DNA of 64,000 nt from Streptomyces sp. L2 (GCF_004124325.1 NZ_QBDT01000001.1:1-64000); one strand, 5' to 3'. Positions 16,435 through 25,318 are shown, numbered from the stretch's first letter. Notes: a model not told the origin generated them from the sequence alone. Numbers and translations: made by a program.

Positions 16435-17709
16435 TCAAGGGCGTACGGGCCGCTCCAGTTGACGCAGGACCTCTTCGAGGGCGTCGGCGGTGGCGTCGAT
16501 GTCCGCCTGGCGGTGCGCGGTGCTGAGGAAGATCTTGCCGGAGGGCATGAACATCACGCCGCCCGCGAGCATCCCGCCCAGAATCTCCGGCCAGAGGCCG
16601 CCCGTCCCGTGCAGGCCGGTGGCCTCGACGTCGGGGACGAACTGGAGCAGAGATCCGACGCGCTTGAGGCGGGCGGGCCGGGGCGCGGAGGCCAGCAGGT
16701 CACCGATCACCCGCTCGAACTGGGCGGAGACGCTCTCCAGGGTCTGGTAGATGGACGGGTCCGCGAGGACGCGCATGGTCGCCTGCACCGCGGCCAGCGC
16801 CACCGGGTTTCCGTTGAACGTGCCGGCGTGGACCACGCCGTCGGTCACCTGGTCGATCAGGTCGGCTCGGCCGACGACGGCGCTCTGGGTGAAGCCGCCG
16901 GCCATGGCCTTGCCGAAGACGGACAGGTCGGGGTGCACCCCGAAGCGCTCGGCCGCGCCGCCCCGGGCGATCCGGAAGCCGGTGATGACCTCGTCGTAGA
17001 TGAGCGCCACCCCGTGCCGGTCGCAGCGGGACCGCAGCGTCCGCAGGAAGTCCTGCGTGGGTGAGGCGAGGCCCGCGTTGCTCATGACCGGGTCGACGAG
17101 TACGGCGGCGATGTCCCGTTCGACGGTGTCCGCGAGGATCCGGTCCGCCATCTCCACGTCGTTGAACCGCGCCACCACGAGGTCGTCGAGGGCACTCGGG
17201 CTCTGGCCCCTGCTCGCCGGCACCGCGGCCTCACCCGTGTCGGTGTCGCTCAGGCCCGCGTACACGGTGTCGTGCCATCCGTGGTAGCTCTTGGCGAACT
17301 TCACGACCCGCCGGCGTCCCGTGGCCGCACGTGCCAGGCGCAGCGCGACCTGGACCGCCTCGGTCCCGGTGTTGCTCCAGAGGAGGCGTTCGCCGTGCGG
17401 CACGGACTCAAGGACCGCCTCCGCCGCCGCGTACTCGAGGACGTGGCCGGTGCCGACGACCTGCATCCGCGTGAGCACGTCGCGTACGGCGTCCACGATG
17501 CGGGGATCACTGTGTCCGAGGACGAGCGGACCCCACGCCATGACGTAGTCGATGTAGCGGTCGCCGTCCAGGTCCCAGACATGGGCTCCCCGTGCTTCGC
17601 TCACGAAGAGCGGATGGGGTCGCATGGCTGCGCGGAGGCCGGAGCCGACCCCTGCTCCCACGCTGCGCCGGGCTCGCTCGAAGGCGGTGCGCGATGACTC
17701 CAGGCCCAT
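16435..17709 (-). CDS. Class III PLP aminotransferase, glutamate-1-semialdehyde aminomutase-like
   Basis: 424 aa, ATG at 17709 with GAAAGGA upstream. Fold-type I features are visible: SNTGTEAVQVALRLARAATG (cofactor phosphate contact), YHGWHD, LIYDEVITGFRIA with the PLP-binding Asp239, and FGKAMAGG with the Schiff-base Lys267. It groups with HemL-like enzymes, many of which are aminomutases or beta-amino-acid transaminases rather than haem enzymes. It is the last gene of the leftward run and lies 18 nt after the dehydrogenase-like gene, so both probably act on the same nitrogen compound. The substrate is unknown. Confidence 0.83.
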   Translation of the reverse strand: MGLESSRTAFERARRSVGAGVGSGLRAAMRPHPLFVSEARGAHVWDLDGDRYIDYVMAWGPLVLGHSDPRIVDAVRDVLTRMQVVGTGHVLEYAAAEAVLESVPHGERLLWSNTGTEAVQVALRLARAATGRRRVVKFAKSYHGWHDTVYAGLSDTDTGEAAVPASRGQSPSALDDLVVARFNDVEMADRILADTVERDIAAVLVDPVMSNAGLASPTQDFLRTLRSRCDRHGVALIYDEVITGFRIARGGAAERFGVHPDLSVFGKAMAGGFTQSAVVGRADLIDQVTDGVVHAGTFNGNPVALAAVQATMRVLADPSIYQTLESVSAQFERVIGDLLASAPRPARLKRVGSLLQFVPDVEATGLHGTGGLWPEILGGMLAGGVMFMPSGKIFLSTAHRQADIDATADALEEVLRQLERPVRP

Positions 17710-17727
17710 CTGACGTTCGTTCCTTTC

Positions 17728-18774
17728 TCAGGGGCTTGCAGGTGCCTCAGGGGCGAGGCGGGCGCCTTTGCTGGCAAGGGCGCCCACCGGCAGGTCCTCG
17801 ACGGTGCGGAATCCCGGTGCCGCCTCGACGACCGCGGTCACGGCGTTCGACGCCATGGCCACGGTGGAGAGGAAGCTCTCGAACCCGCCGGGCACCGCGA
17901 CTTCGATCGTCTGCTCACGACCGGCGATGAGGAGCCGGTCGCCGCGTTCGACGGGGTCCTGCGGGTCGAAGATGCCGAAGCGGGTGGCCAGTTCGATGAC
18001 GGCCTTCCCCCGCAGCAGGCCACGCGCCCGGTGCAGGACGCTCGTCACGGTTCCCGCGGCGATGACGGCGTGCTGCCCGGTGCGTTCCGTTTCCGCGATC
18101 AGGTCCCGCTCGACGGCGTCGACCTCGATCGCGTCGAGGTCCCACTCCAGTCCTCGGGCCAGGGCGCCGATGCTCTGCGCGAAACCGACGTGCCCCATGA
18201 CGCGGCCGGCATCGCGCTCGGCGTCGAACTCGGCCGGCGTGAGCCCCAGTCCGAACTTCTTCAGGATGGCGCCGTAGCGGCTCATGTCCGCCGTACGCCG
18301 CACGGATACGCGATCCACCCCGAGCGTGAGGCCGCTCAGCACCAGCGGAAGCGTGTCCATCAGCATTCCCGGATTGCAGCCGGTGCCGAGGACGGAGACG
18401 CCGTGTTCGCGCGCGAGCCGGTCCAGGCGAGCCACGGCCTGAGCGTGGCTGAGGGTCGGGTCCCGTAGCTCCTCGCAGATCGACACGACGTTCGTCCCGC
18501 GCTCGACGAGGGCGGCGACGGTCGGTTCTATCGCGTCGACCCAGGACGACGTGGCGACGACGGCCACGTCGGCGGGCGGCAGCTCTGCGACGGTGGCAAC
18601 CACGGGGACTCGCGGCGCACCGGTGACGAAGTCGGCGAGGGGCACTCCGGCCTTGTCCGCCCCGATGTCCAGCGCGCCCAGCAGGTCGCAGTCGCGCCGG
18701 CTCACCAGCGACTCGGCGATGGCGATGCCCGTGGCGCCGAGTCCGGCGAGGACGACACCGGTGGCGTTGGTCAT
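17728..18774 (-). CDS. NAD(P)-dependent amine/amino-acid dehydrogenase, 2,4-diaminopentanoate-dehydrogenase-like
   Basis: 348 aa, ATG 18774 with AAGGAGG. The N-terminal Rossmann domain starts VVLAGLGATGIAIAESLVSR (G-x-G-x-x-G at 10-15) and continues as a DapB-like fold (VAVVATSSWVDAIEPTVAAL, then ICEELRDPT). The C-terminal part has GTGCNPGMLMDTLPLVLSGL and a GIFDPQDPVERGDRL tail, as in 2,4-diaminopentanoate dehydrogenases of ornithine fermentation. Its pairing with an aminotransferase and gamma-glutamylation enzymes suggests oxidation or reduction of an amine-bearing intermediate. Family recognition is good; the reaction is inferred. Confidence 0.75.
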   Translation of the reverse strand: MTNATGVVLAGLGATGIAIAESLVSRRDCDLLGALDIGADKAGVPLADFVTGAPRVPVVATVAELPPADVAVVATSSWVDAIEPTVAALVERGTNVVSICEELRDPTLSHAQAVARLDRLAREHGVSVLGTGCNPGMLMDTLPLVLSGLTLGVDRVSVRRTADMSRYGAILKKFGLGLTPAEFDAERDAGRVMGHVGFAQSIGALARGLEWDLDAIEVDAVERDLIAETERTGQHAVIAAGTVTSVLHRARGLLRGKAVIELATRFGIFDPQDPVERGDRLLIAGREQTIEVAVPGGFESFLSTVAMASNAVTAVVEAAPGFRTVEDLPVGALASKGARLAPEAPASP

Positions 18775-18958
18775 GTTTGAGTGCCTCCTTCAGCACACGC
18801 GGGACAGCGGCGCCGACTCGGGCGTCCCGTAGGTCGGCGAGCGGGAACGAGGGGCGGTCCCCGGCGGCGTCCCGCAGAGGGCCGGTGGAGGCCGTCCGCG
18901 GGACGTCTTGCCCACGAGGGCGTCGGAGTCGAGGCCGCGTGGGCCGAGGGGCCGGCTC

Positions 18959-19825
18959 TCAGAGGTTGAGGTAGTCCCCCAGGTCGGCGTAGTCGACCTG
19001 CCACAGGCCCGGGGAGCCCGTCGGGTACTGGGAGCGGAAGCCGAGGATGCGCTGGACACGCGGCGAGAGCGTCTTGGCGATCTCCATGTCGACGAGGAAG
19101 GGGTACGCCTCCTCGCCGGTCAGGAAGCCCGGGTTGAGGGCGAAGGCCACAGCCCGCCGGTACTCGTCGCCGGTCTGGTTCGCCCCGCCGCCGTGCGCGA
19201 CCTTGCCGCTGAACACGAGAACGTCTCCGGCGTTCATGATCGCGGGGATCGTCTGCTCAGGGGTCCCCCGGTCCTCGAAGTCGCTCCAGTGGTTGCTCCC
19301 GGGGATGACGCGGGTGGCGCCGTTCTCCTCCGTGAAGTCGGTCAGGGCGATCAGGAAGTTGATGGTGACTTCCGGGCCGCCGGGCCCCATGCCGATGAAC
19401 GGGAACCAGTTCTCCAGGTCACGGTGGAGCATCTGCGCCTGGCTGTTGGGGCCGATCTCGATGACCTGCGCGGTGGTCATCCAGTACGTGCCCGACTCCG
19501 GGAGGAAGGTCAGGTCGCAGATCTCGTGGACGAGGGGGTGTTCGAGGATCTCGTTGCGGAAGGTGGCGCTGTGCGTGACCAGGTTCGTGAGTCGCTTGGT
19601 GTTGCTGCCGTGGAACGCGGCCACGATTTCGTTCTCGTGGGTCGAGCCGGGGCGAAGCGCCTGCAACGGCCGCTCGATATCGGTGTTGAAGTGCTGGATC
19701 TGTTCCCGCGTCAGGAAGTTCTCGATGATGACGCCGCCGTCACGGGCCACGATCTTGAGGATCTCTTCCGCAGGCGTGTCGTTCGCCACGGACGTCAAGG
19801 CCTGGGCCTTGTTCTGAGTTGTCAT
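18959..19825 (-). CDS. PhyH-family Fe(II)/2-oxoglutarate dioxygenase
   Basis: 288 aa, ATG 19825 with GAGGGAGAAAG. The iron-binding facial triad is readable: H134 and D136 in MLHRDLENW, and H211 in GKVAHGGGANQ. R224 (EYRRAVAFAL) is placed to bind 2-oxoglutarate. N-terminal DGGVIIENFLTREQIQHFN is typical of phytanoyl-CoA dioxygenase relatives. It has its own upstream region with a perfect palindrome, separate from the operon ending at 19964. A likely role is to hydroxylate the substrate or its gamma-glutamyl form before the dehydrogenases act; this is inference. All metal ligands are present. Confidence 0.85.
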   Translation of the reverse strand: MTTQNKAQALTSVANDTPAEEILKIVARDGGVIIENFLTREQIQHFNTDIERPLQALRPGSTHENEIVAAFHGSNTKRLTNLVTHSATFRNEILEHPLVHEICDLTFLPESGTYWMTTAQVIEIGPNSQAQMLHRDLENWFPFIGMGPGGPEVTINFLIALTDFTEENGATRVIPGSNHWSDFEDRGTPEQTIPAIMNAGDVLVFSGKVAHGGGANQTGDEYRRAVAFALNPGFLTGEEAYPFLVDMEIAKTLSPRVQRILGFRSQYPTGSPGLWQVDYADLGDYLNL

Positions 19826-19857
19826 CTGACTTTCTCCCTCAATCTGAATTACTGGTC

Positions 19858-19873
19858 GACCGAGTACTCGGTC
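19858..19873. promoter_or_regulatory. Perfect 16-bp palindrome upstream of the PhyH gene
   Basis: GACCGAGTACTCGGTC is a perfect dyad located 33-48 nt upstream of the dioxygenase start. It differs from the AGTCAT-type sites found further right, so a different regulator may act here. Confidence 0.5.
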
Positions 19874-19963
19874 AGCCGGGCCGCCCTTCGCCGTGCGGGG
19901 CGTACGGCGGGCCGGCGCTTTCGTGAGGTTGACGGTGCGGCTCGGACGAGCGCCGCGGTCTCC

Positions 19964-21478
19964 TCAGGCTCGCAGTTCGATCCAGGTCGTCTTCACGGTC
20001 GTGAACTTCTCCAGGCCGTGCAGGCTCCGGTCCGAGCCGTGGCCGGAGAGCTTCTGGCCGCCGAACGGTACCGACGTGTCGCCCTCCTCGTAGCAGTTGA
20101 CCCAGACCAGGCCGGCCTGGATGTCCCGGGAGAGGCGGTGGGCCCGGGTGAGGTCGCCGGTCCAGATCGCGGACCCGAGTCCGTAGTCGGAGTTGTTGGC
20201 GATCGCGACCACCTCCGCTTCGTCGCGGAAGGTCGTGACCGACAGGACGGGGCCGAAGATCTCGTGCTGGGCGAGGCGGCTGTCCTGGTCCACGTCCACG
20301 AAGACGACCGGGTCCACGTACAGGCCGTCGGTCCTCTTCCGGTCCGATCCGAGGACGAGGCGGGCTCCGTCCGCGATGCCCTTGCGGACCTCGTCCAGCA
20401 CGTCGTCGCGGTGCTGCTCGTACGCCAGCGGCCCCATCGTGGTCTCCGGGTCCAGCGGATCGCCGATCCGGTGCCGGCCGAGGTGGTCCGCGACCCGGGC
20501 GACCAGGTCGTCGCGGATGTCCTCGTGCACGAGAAGCCTCGAACCCGCCGTGCACATCTGTCCGCTGTTGAAGGAGATCGCCCAGGCGGCCGTCCGCGCG
20601 GCCTCGTCGAGGTCCGGTGCGTCGGGGAAGACGATGTTGGGGGACTTGCCGCCCAGTTCCAGCCAGACCGGCTTGGCGTTGGACTGTCCGGCGTAGGTCA
20701 GCAGTTGCTTGCCGACCTCCGTCGAACCGGTGAAGGTCAGCGTGGCGACGTCGTTGTGCAGCGCCAAGGCCGAGCCGACGGTCGCACCGCTGCCCGTGAC
20801 CACCTGGAGCACCCCGGCCGGCATGCCCGCCTCGGCGGAGAGTTCCGCCGCGCGCAGGAGGGAGAGGGGGGTCTGTGTCGCGGGCTTGACGACGACGCTG
20901 TTCCCCGACACGAGGGCCGCGGGAATCTTGAACATCGACAGCGTCATCGGGAAGTTCCAGGGCGTGATCGCGCCCACGACCCCCAGCGGTTCCCGCGTCA
21001 CCAGGGCGACGGAGCCGTTACGGCCCCGCGGCGACTCGTCCATCAGCTTGTCCGCGAGTTCGCCGTACCAGCGGATCGTGTTGATGGCGGTGCGCAGTTC
21101 GACGGACCACGCCACCGTGACGGGCTTGCCCATCTCGAGCGCGACCAGCAGGGCCAGTTCGTCGCGGTGCCGGTCGAGCAGGTCCGCCCAGCGGATCAGC
21201 ACGGCCCCGCGCTCACGTGGCTCCAGACCCGCCCAGACCCGGGAGGCGAACGCCTGCCTGGCTCCTTGGACGGCCCGGTCGACGTCGTCGCCGTCCGCGC
21301 TGGGGACCTCGGCGAAGGGCAGTTGGTCGCGCGGACTGGTGAGGGTGGCCGTCCGGCCGGTCCGGGACGCGGCCCATTCGCCGTTGATCCACATTCCGCC
21401 GGGAAGGCTCAGCTGGTCCTTGAGGGCGACCCAGTCGTCCACAGAACGCGCGGCGGGTGCCCGGTCCGTGTTCAGCAT
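19964..21478 (-). CDS. NAD(P)-dependent aldehyde dehydrogenase (PuuC-like)
   Basis: The ATG at 21478 (504 aa) has GGAGGCGTGAC upstream and overlaps the stop of the preceding gene by 7 nt; a longer frame exists but lacks a ribosome site. The ALDH landmarks are PWNFPMTLSMFKIPAAL, the Rossmann loop FTGSTEVGKQL, general base E274 (LELGGKSPN) and nucleophile C309 (NSGQMCTAGSRL). It resembles enzymes that oxidise gamma-glutamyl-aminoaldehydes. Within this operon it should oxidise the aldehyde made by the alcohol dehydrogenase to a gamma-glutamyl amino acid. Confidence 0.85.
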   Translation of the reverse strand: MLNTDRAPAARSVDDWVALKDQLSLPGGMWINGEWAASRTGRTATLTSPRDQLPFAEVPSADGDDVDRAVQGARQAFASRVWAGLEPRERGAVLIRWADLLDRHRDELALLVALEMGKPVTVAWSVELRTAINTIRWYGELADKLMDESPRGRNGSVALVTREPLGVVGAITPWNFPMTLSMFKIPAALVSGNSVVVKPATQTPLSLLRAAELSAEAGMPAGVLQVVTGSGATVGSALALHNDVATLTFTGSTEVGKQLLTYAGQSNAKPVWLELGGKSPNIVFPDAPDLDEAARTAAWAISFNSGQMCTAGSRLLVHEDIRDDLVARVADHLGRHRIGDPLDPETTMGPLAYEQHRDDVLDEVRKGIADGARLVLGSDRKRTDGLYVDPVVFVDVDQDSRLAQHEIFGPVLSVTTFRDEAEVVAIANNSDYGLGSAIWTGDLTRAHRLSRDIQAGLVWVNCYEEGDTSVPFGGQKLSGHGSDRSLHGLEKFTTVKTTWIELRA

Positions 21479-22251
21479 GTCACGCCTCCTGCCATGGCGG
21501 GCCGGGATGCGCTCGTCACCGATCGGGCGACGAGCCAGTCGAAGAGGGGGTCCGGCGAGGCCATCCACTCGGGATGCCACTGCACTCCCACCACCGGCCT
21601 GTCGGCCAGCTGGATCGCTTCGACGACACCGTCGGCGGTGCTTCCCGTGACGGTCAGTCCTCGGCCGAGGCGGTCGACCGCCTGGTGGTGCCAGGAGTTG
21701 ACGACGCGCCGGGGCCCGTAGAGCGTGTGCGCGACGCTTCCCGGCGTGAAGCTGACGGTGTGTTCGTCATCGCCGCCGTCGGGTGCGAAGTTCGGGGACG
21801 CGTGGACGATCCGGCCCTCGTCGAGGTGTTCGACGAGCGTGCCGCCGAGTACGACGTTGAGGAGCTGGTGACCGCGGCACACGCCCAGGATCGGGACGTC
21901 CGCCTGGAGCGCGGCCACGATCAGGGCCGCCTCGTGGTCGTCGCGGTCGAGGTCCGGCGCGTCGTGGTCCCACCTCGGGTCGACCGCGGGGTCGACGTGG
22001 ACGGACCCGCCCCATCGGGAAGGGTGGATGTCCTGCCCGCCGGTGACGATGAGTCCGTCGAGCCGTTCGACCACGCGTTCCGCGTCGACGTTGAACGGCA
22101 CGTTGACCGGTATGCCGCCGGCAGCCGCCACGTTGTCGCCGAACGCGCTGAAGTAGGAGTTGATGAACTGGAACTGGAAGCGCCGGGACGTCCGCGCCAC
22201 CATGCCCAGACTCAGGCGGCGGCCCGTGATTCCGATCAGCGGCTGCGGCAT
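21472..22251 (-). CDS. Class I glutamine amidotransferase-like gamma-glutamyl hydrolase (PuuD family)
   Basis: 259 aa, ATG 22251, one nucleotide after the alcohol dehydrogenase stop. The catalytic triad is visible: C125 in ILGVCRGHQLLN, H226 and E228 in VGVQWHPEW. LDGLIVTGGQDIHPSRWGG is the typical PuuD (peptidase C26) oxyanion region. The family hydrolyses gamma-glutamyl amides, for example gamma-glutamyl-GABA. Here it should release glutamate and the final amino acid. Its end overlaps the aldehyde dehydrogenase start, a sign of tight co-translation. Confidence 0.86.
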   Translation of the reverse strand: MPQPLIGITGRRLSLGMVARTSRRFQFQFINSYFSAFGDNVAAAGGIPVNVPFNVDAERVVERLDGLIVTGGQDIHPSRWGGSVHVDPAVDPRWDHDAPDLDRDDHEAALIVAALQADVPILGVCRGHQLLNVVLGGTLVEHLDEGRIVHASPNFAPDGGDDEHTVSFTPGSVAHTLYGPRRVVNSWHHQAVDRLGRGLTVTGSTADGVVEAIQLADRPVVGVQWHPEWMASPDPLFDWLVARSVTSASRPAMAGGVTC

Positions 22252-22252
22252 G

Positions 22253-23359
22253 TCACACCTCCCCGACCCGGGCGACGACGCGGATCTCCCGTCCGGACGC
22301 CAAGGCCTTGAACCCTTCGTTGATGGTGGCCAGGTCGCACCGGGCCGTGACGAGGTCGTCCAGGTGTAGCAGGCCCATGCGGTTGAAGTGCACGTACAGC
22401 GGGACATCGACCTTGAAGTGGTTGGATCCCATGAACGAGCCCTGGATGCGCTTCTCCTGGAGGAACAGCTCCGCCCCGCGGAGCGGGACCGGCTGGGAGT
22501 CCGGGATCATGCCCATCACGGTGGCGGTCCCGCCCGGCCGGAGCATGGCGAACGCCTGGCCGGCCGTGGTGCCCGAGCCGACGGCCTCGAACGCGTGGTG
22601 CACACCGGTGCCGGTGATCGCCCGCACCGCCGAGACCGGGTCGCCCTTACTCGCGTCGACGACGTGCGTCGCACCGAACCGGACGGCCCGCTCCAGCTTG
22701 CCCGGCACGACGTCGATCCCGATGATCTGCGCGGCACCCGCCAGTTGTGCGGCTTGGACGGCGGAGAAGCCGACCCCGCCCAGCCCGATGACGGCGACGC
22801 TGTCGCCGGCGTGCACCGAGGCGCTGTGCAGGACCGCGCCCATGCCGGTGGTGACGGCGCAGCCGAGCACACTCGCCGTCTCCGGGCGGATGTCGTCCGG
22901 GATGGCGACGAGGGCGTTCTTGTGGACGAGGATCATCTCCGCGAAGGCGCCGATGCCGGCGGTCGGCCGCACCGGCCGGCCGTCGCCCTTGGTCAGGCGC
23001 GGCCGGGGCCGGTCCTGTTGCAGCCGTGAGCGGTTCACGCACAGGGTCTGCCGTCCGGTCACGCAGTACTCGCAGGTGCCGCAGTGCACGGACAGGCAGG
23101 TGACGACCGTGTCGCCGGGCGCGAACTCCGGCACGCCCGGACCGGCGGCCACGACCCGGCCGACCGCCTCGTGACCGAGGACGATGGGCGGTTGGGTGTC
23201 GAAGGTTCCGTCGATCTCGTGCAGGTCCGAGTGGCACAGGCCGGCGTACGCCACCTTCACCAGGACCTCGTCCGGTCCCGGGTCGTCGATCGCGAGCTCC
23301 TCGAGTTCGAGCGGGCCCGGGGCCGTGTTCAGGACGGCGGCTGTGATCCGGGTGCTCAT
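22253..23359 (-). CDS. Zinc-dependent alcohol dehydrogenase (MDR family)
   Basis: 368 aa. ATG 23359 overlaps the ligase stop by 4 nt (ATGA). Catalytic zinc ligands are C42 (GLCHSD) and H63/E64 (LGHEAVG); the structural zinc is held by C93, C96, C99 and C107 (CGTCEYC...C). The cofactor loop is GLGGVGFSAVQAAQLAGA. It belongs to the Rxyl-type/AdhC-like branch of medium-chain dehydrogenases. In context it should oxidise the hydroxyl of a gamma-glutamylated amino alcohol to the aldehyde. NAD rather than NADP use is likely from the Asp after the second strand (IIGIDVVPGKL). Confidence 0.86.
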   Translation of the reverse strand: MSTRITAAVLNTAPGPLELEELAIDDPGPDEVLVKVAYAGLCHSDLHEIDGTFDTQPPIVLGHEAVGRVVAAGPGVPEFAPGDTVVTCLSVHCGTCEYCVTGRQTLCVNRSRLQQDRPRPRLTKGDGRPVRPTAGIGAFAEMILVHKNALVAIPDDIRPETASVLGCAVTTGMGAVLHSASVHAGDSVAVIGLGGVGFSAVQAAQLAGAAQIIGIDVVPGKLERAVRFGATHVVDASKGDPVSAVRAITGTGVHHAFEAVGSGTTAGQAFAMLRPGGTATVMGMIPDSQPVPLRGAELFLQEKRIQGSFMGSNHFKVDVPLYVHFNRMGLLHLDDLVTARCDLATINEGFKALASGREIRVVARVGEV

Positions 23360-24711
23360 GCCAGCTCGAAGTATCGGCCGCGCTCCCACGGGGTGATCCC
23401 GGAGTCGGGGTCGCCCCCGCCGGTGTGGAACGACAGCCACTCCGACAGGCGCGTGCCGATCCAGTAGCCGACGAACTCGACTCCGAGCGCCTCGGGCAGG
23501 ATCTTGTCCGCTTCGAGTGCCGCGACCGCCTGGGTGATGCTCGCCGGAATCGGCTCCCCGTCGGGGCGGAACCAGGCCATGCCGGTCAGGGGGGTGGGCG
23601 GTTCGAGTTCGTTGCGGATTCCGTGGAGGCCCGCGCCGAGGACGGCCGCGGTGACCAGGTACATGTTCGCGTCCGAGCCGGGGACGCGGTACTCGATGCG
23701 GGACTGCTCGGGGTGGTCCGCGACGGCGCGCACCGCCGTCGTCTTGTTGCCGACTCCCCAGCTGACGGTCGTGGGCGGACCCTCGGCGGGGACGAGCCGG
23801 CGGTAGGAGGTGATGAAGGGAAGGGCGATCGACGTCGTACCCGCCATCGCCGGCATCACGCCGCCGATGAACCGGCTCATCACCGCGGACGGGCCGTCGG
23901 GGCTGTGGAAGGCGTTCCCGTCCGGCGTCGCCAGCGAGAGGTTCAGGTGCGAGGCCTGGCCCCAGGCGTCCGACCACTTCGCCATGAAGGTCACGGTCCG
24001 GCCGAGCTCGTGGGCCACCTCGCGCATCACCTGGCGGGTCCGGGCCCACCGGTCGGCGACCTCGACGGCACCGCCCAGGGCGACGTTGACTTCGATCTGC
24101 CCTGCGGCGGCCTCGTCGTTCCAGGCCTCCCAGTCGATGCCGACGGCCCGCAGCCGCTCCTCCACCCGCTCCAGGTAGGCGCGCCAGTCGGCGTCCTTGG
24201 CGAGCACGTACGCACCGCCGCTGGTGCCGCCGAGCGGAGTGAGATTGTCGTAGCCGTTGGCGCGGGCCTCGCGGACCGATTCCTCGAAGACGGTCGCTTC
24301 GATCTCGATGGCGGTGCTGACCGCGAACCCGAGCTGCTGGGCGTCGGCCTCGACGCGGCGCAGCAGGTTGCGCGGGCAGACGGAGACCGGGGTGCCCTCC
24401 TTGGTCCAGAAGTCGCCGATGACGGCCGCCTTGCCCGGCTTCCACACCACCAGCGTGCCGAGGTCGGGGCGGAGGAAGATGTCCGCGAGTTCGCCGCGCC
24501 AGGAAGGGAAGGGGATACCGAGGATCGGGTTGCCGCCCAGGTCGTTGCCGAACACGACATCCGCGAAGGCGAATCCCTGCTCGACGCCGCCCAGGAACTT
24601 CTCCCGCGACAGGGTCTTGCCGACGAACGTGCCGTCGAGGTCGGTGGCCTGGATCTCGACGGACGTGATGCCGTGCTCGTCCAGCCAGCGGTCAAGGTCG
24701 TTGATGGTCAT
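23356..24711 (-). CDS. Glutamine-synthetase-like gamma-glutamyl-amine ligase (GlnA3/GlnA4/PuuA type)
   Basis: 451 aa, ATG 24711 directly after the upstream stop. It keeps the GS catalytic fold: an IEIEATVFEE metal-site strand, GQIEVNVALG, SHLNLSL in place of the usual G-x-H-x-H-x-S ammonia-site loop, NKTTAVRAV, and RIEYRVPGSDANMYLVTAAV. Divergence at the ammonium site is typical of enzymes that attach glutamate to amines instead of ammonia (GlnA2/3 for polyamines and GlnA4 for ethanolamine in S. coelicolor, IpuC for isopropylamine). It is probably the entry enzyme of the operon. Ethanolamine or another amino alcohol fits best because an alcohol dehydrogenase follows. Confidence 0.83.
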   Translation of the reverse strand: MTINDLDRWLDEHGITSVEIQATDLDGTFVGKTLSREKFLGGVEQGFAFADVVFGNDLGGNPILGIPFPSWRGELADIFLRPDLGTLVVWKPGKAAVIGDFWTKEGTPVSVCPRNLLRRVEADAQQLGFAVSTAIEIEATVFEESVREARANGYDNLTPLGGTSGGAYVLAKDADWRAYLERVEERLRAVGIDWEAWNDEAAAGQIEVNVALGGAVEVADRWARTRQVMREVAHELGRTVTFMAKWSDAWGQASHLNLSLATPDGNAFHSPDGPSAVMSRFIGGVMPAMAGTTSIALPFITSYRRLVPAEGPPTTVSWGVGNKTTAVRAVADHPEQSRIEYRVPGSDANMYLVTAAVLGAGLHGIRNELEPPTPLTGMAWFRPDGEPIPASITQAVAALEADKILPEALGVEFVGYWIGTRLSEWLSFHTGGGDPDSGITPWERGRYFELA

Positions 24712-24712
24712 C

Positions 24713-25318
24713 TCAGCCACTGAACCGGGCCTTCCAGTGCGCGCCACACAGTGCCGACAGGTGCGCCACACTGCCGACGACGGTGACGCCGGTCGCGAGC
24801 GCGAACAGAAAAGAATCACCGCGGCCGCTGAACGCCGCCGCCAGCGCCTCCGCTGGGCCGTGCACCTCGTACGCCCCTGCGCCCTCACCGAAGAGGACTT
24901 CCTGCTCCTCGGTCTGGCAGACCACGCGGAGCCCCCCGGGGAATCCGGTCGAGCCCCGGTTCGCCGCCCAGAAGGACGATGCGGCTTCACGCCAGTCGGG
25001 TATCGGCGGGTTCAGCAGGGTCTCCACCGCCGAGGCGAGCGCATCGGGTGTCTCGGCGAGCGCGTAGTCGGAAAAGGGCACGAGGGGGATCGCTTCGACG
25101 CCCTCGTCCACGCCGTGGTGGATGTCCACGCCGCCCTCGGCGAAGAGCAGGGTCGCGGTCTGGGAGTCCAGCTGCGATCGCAGCGCCACGGTGCCGCCCA
25201 GTCCCGTGAGCAGATCACGGAGTTCGGGAACCGCCGCGCTCTCGCGCAAGGCCCTCGCCAGCGAGAGCACGAGCGGAGTCGGATCCGCTTCGGCCTCGAT
25301 TCTCACAGCGCCGTTCAT
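24713..25318 (-). CDS. Unrecognised protein, first gene of the gamma-glutamylation operon
   Basis: I chose the ATG at 25318 (201 aa) because GAGGTGA precedes it at good spacing; GTG 25324 is also in frame. The protein is acidic and soluble, without a signal peptide. Visible pieces are TPLVLSLARALRESAAVPEL, VALRSQLDSQTATLLFAEGG, VPFSDYALAETPDALASAVE and SFWAANRGSTGFPGGLRVVC. The pattern of a polar strand followed by a gly-rich turn slightly recalls SCP2-type small-molecule-binding folds, but I cannot assign a family. Its place at the head of the operon, one base before the ligase gene, suggests an accessory or binding role. Confidence 0.6.
   Translation of the reverse strand: MNGAVRIEAEADPTPLVLSLARALRESAAVPELRDLLTGLGGTVALRSQLDSQTATLLFAEGGVDIHHGVDEGVEAIPLVPFSDYALAETPDALASAVETLLNPPIPDWREAASSFWAANRGSTGFPGGLRVVCQTEEQEVLFGEGAGAYEVHGPAEALAAAFSGRGDSFLFALATGVTVVGSVAHLSALCGAHWKARFSG

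Noticed and set aside
18908..21721. A 937-codon open frame on the plus strand
   Set aside because: It is antisense to the PhyH and aldehyde dehydrogenase genes, has no ribosome site and no domain pattern. High-GC DNA produces such mirror frames.
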